Part shown: positions 60,123 through 64,000 of the stretch, piece by piece
Numbering within the stretch: position 1 is the stretch's first letter
How the letters are laid out: every line of letters starts with the position of its first letter
Assembly (NCBI RefSeq): GCF_016808095.1
Contig: NC_068971.1
Location: forward strand, 25,936,131-26,000,130
Length of the DNA stretch: 64,000 nucleotides
DNA from: Vigna angularis
Taxonomy: Eukaryota; Streptophyta; Magnoliopsida; Fabales; Fabaceae
Direction of reading: 5' to 3'
Notes under the pieces: generated by a model
Seen by the model: only the letters and a program-made list of their open reading frames with translations
What the model was told of the DNA's origin: nothing
The model's database searches: none
Position numbers and translations under genes: made by a program

Positions 60123-62756
60123 TCAAGTTTGATTTTTGATGTTGGAATGCTTCTTCTTGTCATGACACCAACATCCTCTCAGCAATTTCCTAGTCACCAA
60201 CTTCACTCTTCTAGAATATGGAGCCTCTATCTCAAGCACTCCATTTATCTTTATGTTCTTGATGACCCATAACCTATTCTTGAATCTCACTGGTTTGCCA
60301 GGTTTGGGTTCATCGCTTGCCATCACAGGATTTTGGTGAACTAGTTCCTCTTCCTTTTCTTCTTCTTCTCCCTTTACTCTTGGAGATAAACAACTAAGGC
60401 TCCTTTTTACCAACTTGGCAGCTTGCTCTGTTAGACTAGTAATTGATAGAAGTTCATCTGTAGCTTCAAGACTAGTCTCTTTTTCATGATTTTGCTGCTC
60501 AACCCCAAAGACGTTGAAAGTCACCTCCTCATCTTGGTCTTTCAATTTCACTGTTCCTTCTTCTACATGAATGACAACCTTAGTTGTCTTCATGAAAGGT
60601 CTTCCAAGTATGAGTGGTATCTCGACATCTTCTTCTATATCCATAACTACAAAATCCACCGGGAATTGGAGTTTATCTATTTTGACCACCACATCTTCCA
60701 CGACACCATACGGATACTTGATGGATCTATCCGCCAGCTGCAGCATCATTCTCGTAGGCTTGACTTCAAGACCACCAATCTTCTTAAGCATAGATAGGGG
60801 TATCAGATTGATACTAGCCCCCAAGTCAACGAGAGCTCTACCTATCTCGTGGTTTCCAATAGTGCATGGAATGGTGAAACTCCCTGGATCTTTAAATTTT
60901 GGAGGAAGAGTCTTCTGCATGATGGCACTGCAATTTCCCTGTACTTCAATTGTTTCCTCATCTAAGTATTTCTTCTTGCTGAGGATGTGCTTCATGTACT
61001 TCGCATAAGCAGGAATTTGTTGCAGTGCTTCGGTCAATGGCATGGTGATCTCAAGTTGATCGAATATTTGCTTGAACCGAGCCAACTGTTTCTCCTTCTC
61101 TTTAGTACATGGGATTTTTGGGTAAGGGAGGTGTTTCACTATTTCTTTCTCTTTTTGGTTTTTCTCTTTTTCAAATTTTTTATTCTCTTCTCCACCTTCA
61201 ACAATCTCTTCTTCAATTATTTCTTGATCTTCCTCTTCATTCTTTTCTTGTTCTTTTTCTTCTGGCTTTTCTTTTTCTTCTTCTTTTCTTCCAACCTCTT
61301 TCCCACTTCTTGTGAATATTACATTACATTCTTCCTTGGGGTTGACTTGCGTATTTGCAGTAAATTGTCCACCCTGTTGGTTTGCTAATTGCTTGGCCAA
61401 TTGACCAACTTGCACTTCCAGATTCTTTATAGATGCATCAGTGTTTTTCTGGTTTTGGATGGACTGCTGTATGAACATTTGCAAGGTATCTTCTAGCTTT
61501 GAAGTCCGATCATTTTGAGGTTGATAATGCTGGGCAGGTTGATACGGATTTTTACTGCTAGAAGCTTCTTGATTTTGTCTCCACCCTTGATTGGAAGAAT
61601 TAGGGAAATGATTGTTGAAGAAGTGTTGCCGTCCTTGATTTCCCATATAATTGACTTCTTCAGGTTGGGACGTACTAGGACTTTGACAATGGCCGTTGGG
61701 GTGGTTATCTCCACAGAAATCACATCTCATTACTTGATGATGTGGTTGAGGTTGAGCTTGCATTGCTTGTAACTGCTGAGGTAGTTTGGCCATATGTTGA
61801 GTTAAGAGTTCCATTTGTTGAGCCAGAAGCTTATTCTGTGCAAGTAAAGCATCCTGGGCACTCAGTTCATACACTCCTCTCCTCTGTGCTGGATTTCTCC
61901 CATGTTGGCTCCGCATGTCAGTGGAAGCCATATTTTCTATCACAGCAATGGCTTCATCAGCAGTTTTAAAGAGTACTGAACCACCAAAAGATGCGTCTAG
62001 TATCATCTTAGTATGAGGTTGCAAACCATTACAGAAAGTTTGCACTTGCATCTCTAGACTAAATCCATGACTGGGACACTTTCTCAATAAAGACTTGAAT
62101 CTTTCCCAGGCTTCACATAGTGGTTCCTCTACTCCTTGTACGAAAGTAGCAATGGCAGCCTTCACCTCTGTGCTCTTTGATGGTGGAAAGAAGCATGCTA
62201 GAAATTTGTATTCCACATCCTCCCAGCTCGTAAGACTTTGATTAGGCTGTGACTGGAGCCAAGCCTTTGCTTTGCCATTCAGAGAAAATGGGAAGAGTCT
62301 CATGTACAATGCTTCTTCATCCTCCCCTTGTACACCCATAGTGCCACACAACTCATAAAAGGTGACCAAATGCGCATGAGGGTCTTCATTGTCCAGGCCA
62401 GAAAATTGGTTTGAACTGATGAGCTGGAGTAGAGCAGGCTTCATTTCTGCCAGCTTGTCACTCATAGTGGGCCTCACAATGCTTGAGAAATTCCTCGGGC
62501 TTGTGTAGGTTATTGAGTCCCCTATGGTTCTCCTAGGAGGTGGTCCTGCGCCAGCCATCCCGTTCACAGAAGAAGAATCAAAAGACTCTATGTCTTGATT
62601 GTTGAAAGAAGATGAAGATTCAAGAGCAGCTTGTGTTGCTAGAGCTTTTCGTTTCCTAGTGTCACTATTGTTCCTTCTAGCTGCTTTCTCAATCTTAGGA
62701 TCCGCAAGGAGTGGTTCAGATGACACAGTCCTCCTTGTACGGATGTTTCCCTGCAT
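60123..62756 (-). CDS. gag-pro: Athila-like Gag-protease polyprotein, intact
   Basis: 877 aa, no internal stop. The capsid-type region (about residues 100-265) carries FSGLDNEDPHAHL, RLFPFSLNGKAKAWL and WEDVEYKFLACFFP, the retrotransposon gag domain. A zinc knuckle CDFCGDNHPNGHC (about residues 344-356) has CX2CX3HX4C spacing, one residue shorter than the classical knuckle. A Glu/Lys-rich segment (about 480-545) links to the retropepsin: LVDLGASINLIPLSML (catalytic Asp about 643, DLGAS form as usual in this group) and IPLILGRPFM. The C-terminus ends in a basic stretch (GCWCHDKKKHSNIK) with no reverse transcriptase following. Expected role: assemble cytoplasmic particles that package element RNA and process the precursor. 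Upstream in-frame residues to 62914 overlap the primer site region, so the 62756 start is preferred. Confidence 0.9.
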   Translation of the reverse strand: MQGNIRTRRTVSSEPLLADPKIEKAARRNNSDTRKRKALATQAALESSSSFNNQDIESFDSSSVNGMAGAGPPPRRTIGDSITYTSPRNFSSIVRPTMSDKLAEMKPALLQLISSNQFSGLDNEDPHAHLVTFYELCGTMGVQGEDEEALYMRLFPFSLNGKAKAWLQSQPNQSLTSWEDVEYKFLACFFPPSKSTEVKAAIATFVQGVEEPLCEAWERFKSLLRKCPSHGFSLEMQVQTFCNGLQPHTKMILDASFGGSVLFKTADEAIAVIENMASTDMRSQHGRNPAQRRGVYELSAQDALLAQNKLLAQQMELLTQHMAKLPQQLQAMQAQPQPHHQVMRCDFCGDNHPNGHCQSPSTSQPEEVNYMGNQGRQHFFNNHFPNSSNQGWRQNQEASSSKNPYQPAQHYQPQNDRTSKLEDTLQMFIQQSIQNQKNTDASIKNLEVQVGQLAKQLANQQGGQFTANTQVNPKEECNVIFTRSGKEVGRKEEEKEKPEEKEQEKNEEEDQEIIEEEIVEGGEENKKFEKEKNQKEKEIVKHLPYPKIPCTKEKEKQLARFKQIFDQLEITMPLTEALQQIPAYAKYMKHILSKKKYLDEETIEVQGNCSAIMQKTLPPKFKDPGSFTIPCTIGNHEIGRALVDLGASINLIPLSMLKKIGGLEVKPTRMMLQLADRSIKYPYGVVEDVVVKIDKLQFPVDFVVMDIEEDVEIPLILGRPFMKTTKVVIHVEEGTVKLKDQDEEVTFNVFGVEQQNHEKETSLEATDELLSITSLTEQAAKLVKRSLSCLSPRVKGEEEEKEEELVHQNPVMASDEPKPGKPVRFKNRLWVIKNIKINGVLEIEAPYSRRVKLVTRKLLRGCWCHDKKKHSNIKNQT

Positions 62757-62894
62757 ACACTAGAATCACCCAAGCTCGAAGCACAATTTAGCTCAAAAAA
62801 ATATATAAATGATAAATACAATAAACAGAAAGTTATACACAAAAGATAAAGTCTAAATCGGTTAAAGATCACACAAAAGTCTAGTTTAACACGG

Positions 62895-62912
62895 GTCCCC
62901 GGCAACGGCGCC
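62895..62912 (-). other. Primer binding site, tRNA-Asp type
   Basis: TGGCGCCGTTGCCGGGGAC on the minus strand is complementary to the 3' end of plant tRNA-Asp(GUC), ending TCCCCGGCAACGGCGCCA as I recall it. It lies seven bases inside the 5' LTR, the usual primer choice for Athila-type elements. It is not itself a tRNA gene. Confidence 0.85.
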
Positions 62913-62919
62913 AAAAACT

Positions 62920-64000
62920 TGTTGAGACTTTGGCAAGTGTACCAAATCGTTCAAGTAATAAAACCGGTAAGACCGGATATCGTTTCCCAAGAGACTCGTG
63001 TCCTAGACAATCGTATAATATCTAACTAATTTAGACTAAAGAATGATTCCATGTTTTTGTGGTTTTCATGCAATTGAATTAAAGATAAAACATAAAGTGT
63101 AAAAGTGATCTTTGATAACGCAAACACTTAGGAATAGAAAGATTAGAAATGCTATGGAATGATGTTGTTGGGGGATGATTTCACCTACTTCACTCTTATG
63201 TATAGAAAATCACTTCCTCTTCATTAATTAGCCAATGTCAATCTTCTAATTTACTCAAACCCAATCCCTTGGTAGAGAGAGCCTAGACTTACTTCTTAAA
63301 CTCCAATCCCTTGGAAAACCTAACAAGTTCATCCGCTTTAAGAATTGAGATTCAAGACAACCAAAGGTCCTAGTTCTATCCCTAGATACAATTTCCTTTA
63401 GGTGTTTAATCCAGTTCTAGATTCACCCAATATTTCCCAATATCAAGCAAACCCTAAAATCATGATATGGTTGAATTACTCATACAAGCTTTAAGTAGAG
63501 GAATTAAACACTAACAATCAATGAAAGAGACATATAATCATTCAAAACAACTGTAATTACATAAGAGATCCGTGGTTACATCAATCCCCAACAAGAATGA
63601 AACTAGCTCTCCATGAATGGAGAGCTTGATCTTACAACAAAGGTGGAAATGGAAGAAGGAGGAGGACCCAAGGATGAAGAAGGGCTGTTCCCACAGCTCC
63701 TAGATCGCCTCTGGACGCTCCAATTGAGAGAAATCGTGTCTGGGATGCCAAAGATATCAAAGCCCTTCTAATTTGGGGTTAAATAAACCCAATCTGCCAA
63801 ATCAGCAGCAGGCGCGCTTGAGACCGCGCTCCAGCGCGCGAAAACAGGAAAAAGGGCGCTCCAGCGCCCTTTTGTAGGGGGCGCTCCAGCTAGCTCCAGT
63901 CCTGGTGCAGAGCCCGCTCCAGCGCCCATGGAAAAAGGGCGCTCTAGTTAACTCTGACAGAATTCTGGTTCTTCATATTTTTGCTGTTTTCTTGTTTTCT
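62920..64000 (-). repeat. 5' LTR of the Athila-like element, cut by the window edge
   Basis: Matches 54873 onward with a constant offset of 8047 bases until the 9-bp indel close to the edge. By comparison about 220 more bases should lie outside the window. Confidence 0.92.

Larger units (their letters stand above)
54873..64000 (-). mobile_element. Young Athila-like LTR retrotransposon lacking RT and integrase
   Basis: In element (minus) orientation: 5' LTR from beyond the window edge to 62920, tRNA-Asp primer site, gag-protease ORF, about 1.5 kb of non-coding DNA with GC-rich repeats, a second ORF, about 1.2 kb non-coding, polypurine tract, 3' LTR (56178-54873). The visible parts of the LTRs are nearly identical. 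No reverse transcriptase, RNase H or integrase motif exists between the LTRs, although both ORFs are open. It is therefore a non-autonomous element with intact structural genes. The 3' flank on the plus strand reads GAGCA before the LTR; the matching target duplication would lie outside the window. Confidence 0.9.

Noticed and set aside
62895..62912. Possible tRNA-Asp gene fragment
   Set aside because: Only the 3' acceptor complement is present, at the exact position of a retrotransposon primer site.

Overview
This window looks like gene-poor, AT-rich nuclear chromatin from a dicot, most likely a legume (the Phaseoleae, the bean and cowpea group, is my guess from repeat style, not proven). 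The evidence is GT-AG introns in the genes, long (TA)n microsatellites, and several plant transposon classes: Tat- and Athila-type Ty3/gypsy, Tekay-like LTRs, copia, CACTA, Mutator and hAT. No rRNA, tRNA, CRISPR or operon-like structure was seen.

Layout. 1-9.7 kb: non-genic; holds a decayed copia reverse transcriptase, a degenerate minisatellite, and a non-autonomous CACTA element (3538-4782) with a 3-bp target duplication. 9.7-22.8 kb: three relic LTRs of one Tekay/Del-like family (9.7-12.1, 14.2-15.4 and 17.0-19.2 kb), a G-box-rich repeat, a 39-G run, and a non-autonomous Mutator element with a perfect 9-bp target duplication (19809-21242). 22.85-28.77 kb: a decayed Tat-lineage gypsy element with 5' LTR, a tRNA-Lys primer site, gag, protease, RT, two RNase H domains and integrase, but no visible 3' LTR. 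28.8-33.2 kb: AT-rich spacer with MITE-like pieces.

33.28-48.7 kb is the gene-bearing island. It holds a 13-exon auxin response factor gene (plus strand, 661 aa, clade B, ARF9/11/18 type). Next is a tandem pair of SRG1-like 2-oxoglutarate/Fe(II) dioxygenase genes on the minus strand: a truncated pseudogene at 39.3-40.7 kb, broken by a hAT-type insertion, and an intact 4-exon gene at 44.3-46.4 kb. A decayed MuDR transposase lies between the two copies. Last is a 2-exon thaumatin-like (PR-5) gene on the minus strand at 47.9-48.7 kb. The three intact genes have unrelated roles (auxin transcription control, oxidative specialised metabolism, secreted defence protein) and show no sign of acting together.

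48.8-54.87 kb: AT-rich spacer with a tandem duplication of about 370 bp and a 96-bp hairpin. 54.87 kb to the right edge: a young minus-strand Athila-like LTR retrotransposon. Its LTRs differ by only six substitutions and one 9-bp indel over the part in view. It keeps an intact gag-protease ORF and an intact second ORF of the 'putative plant transposon protein' type, but has no reverse transcriptase, RNase H or integrase. This is the most interesting object in the window: a recently moved element whose enzymes must come from elsewhere.
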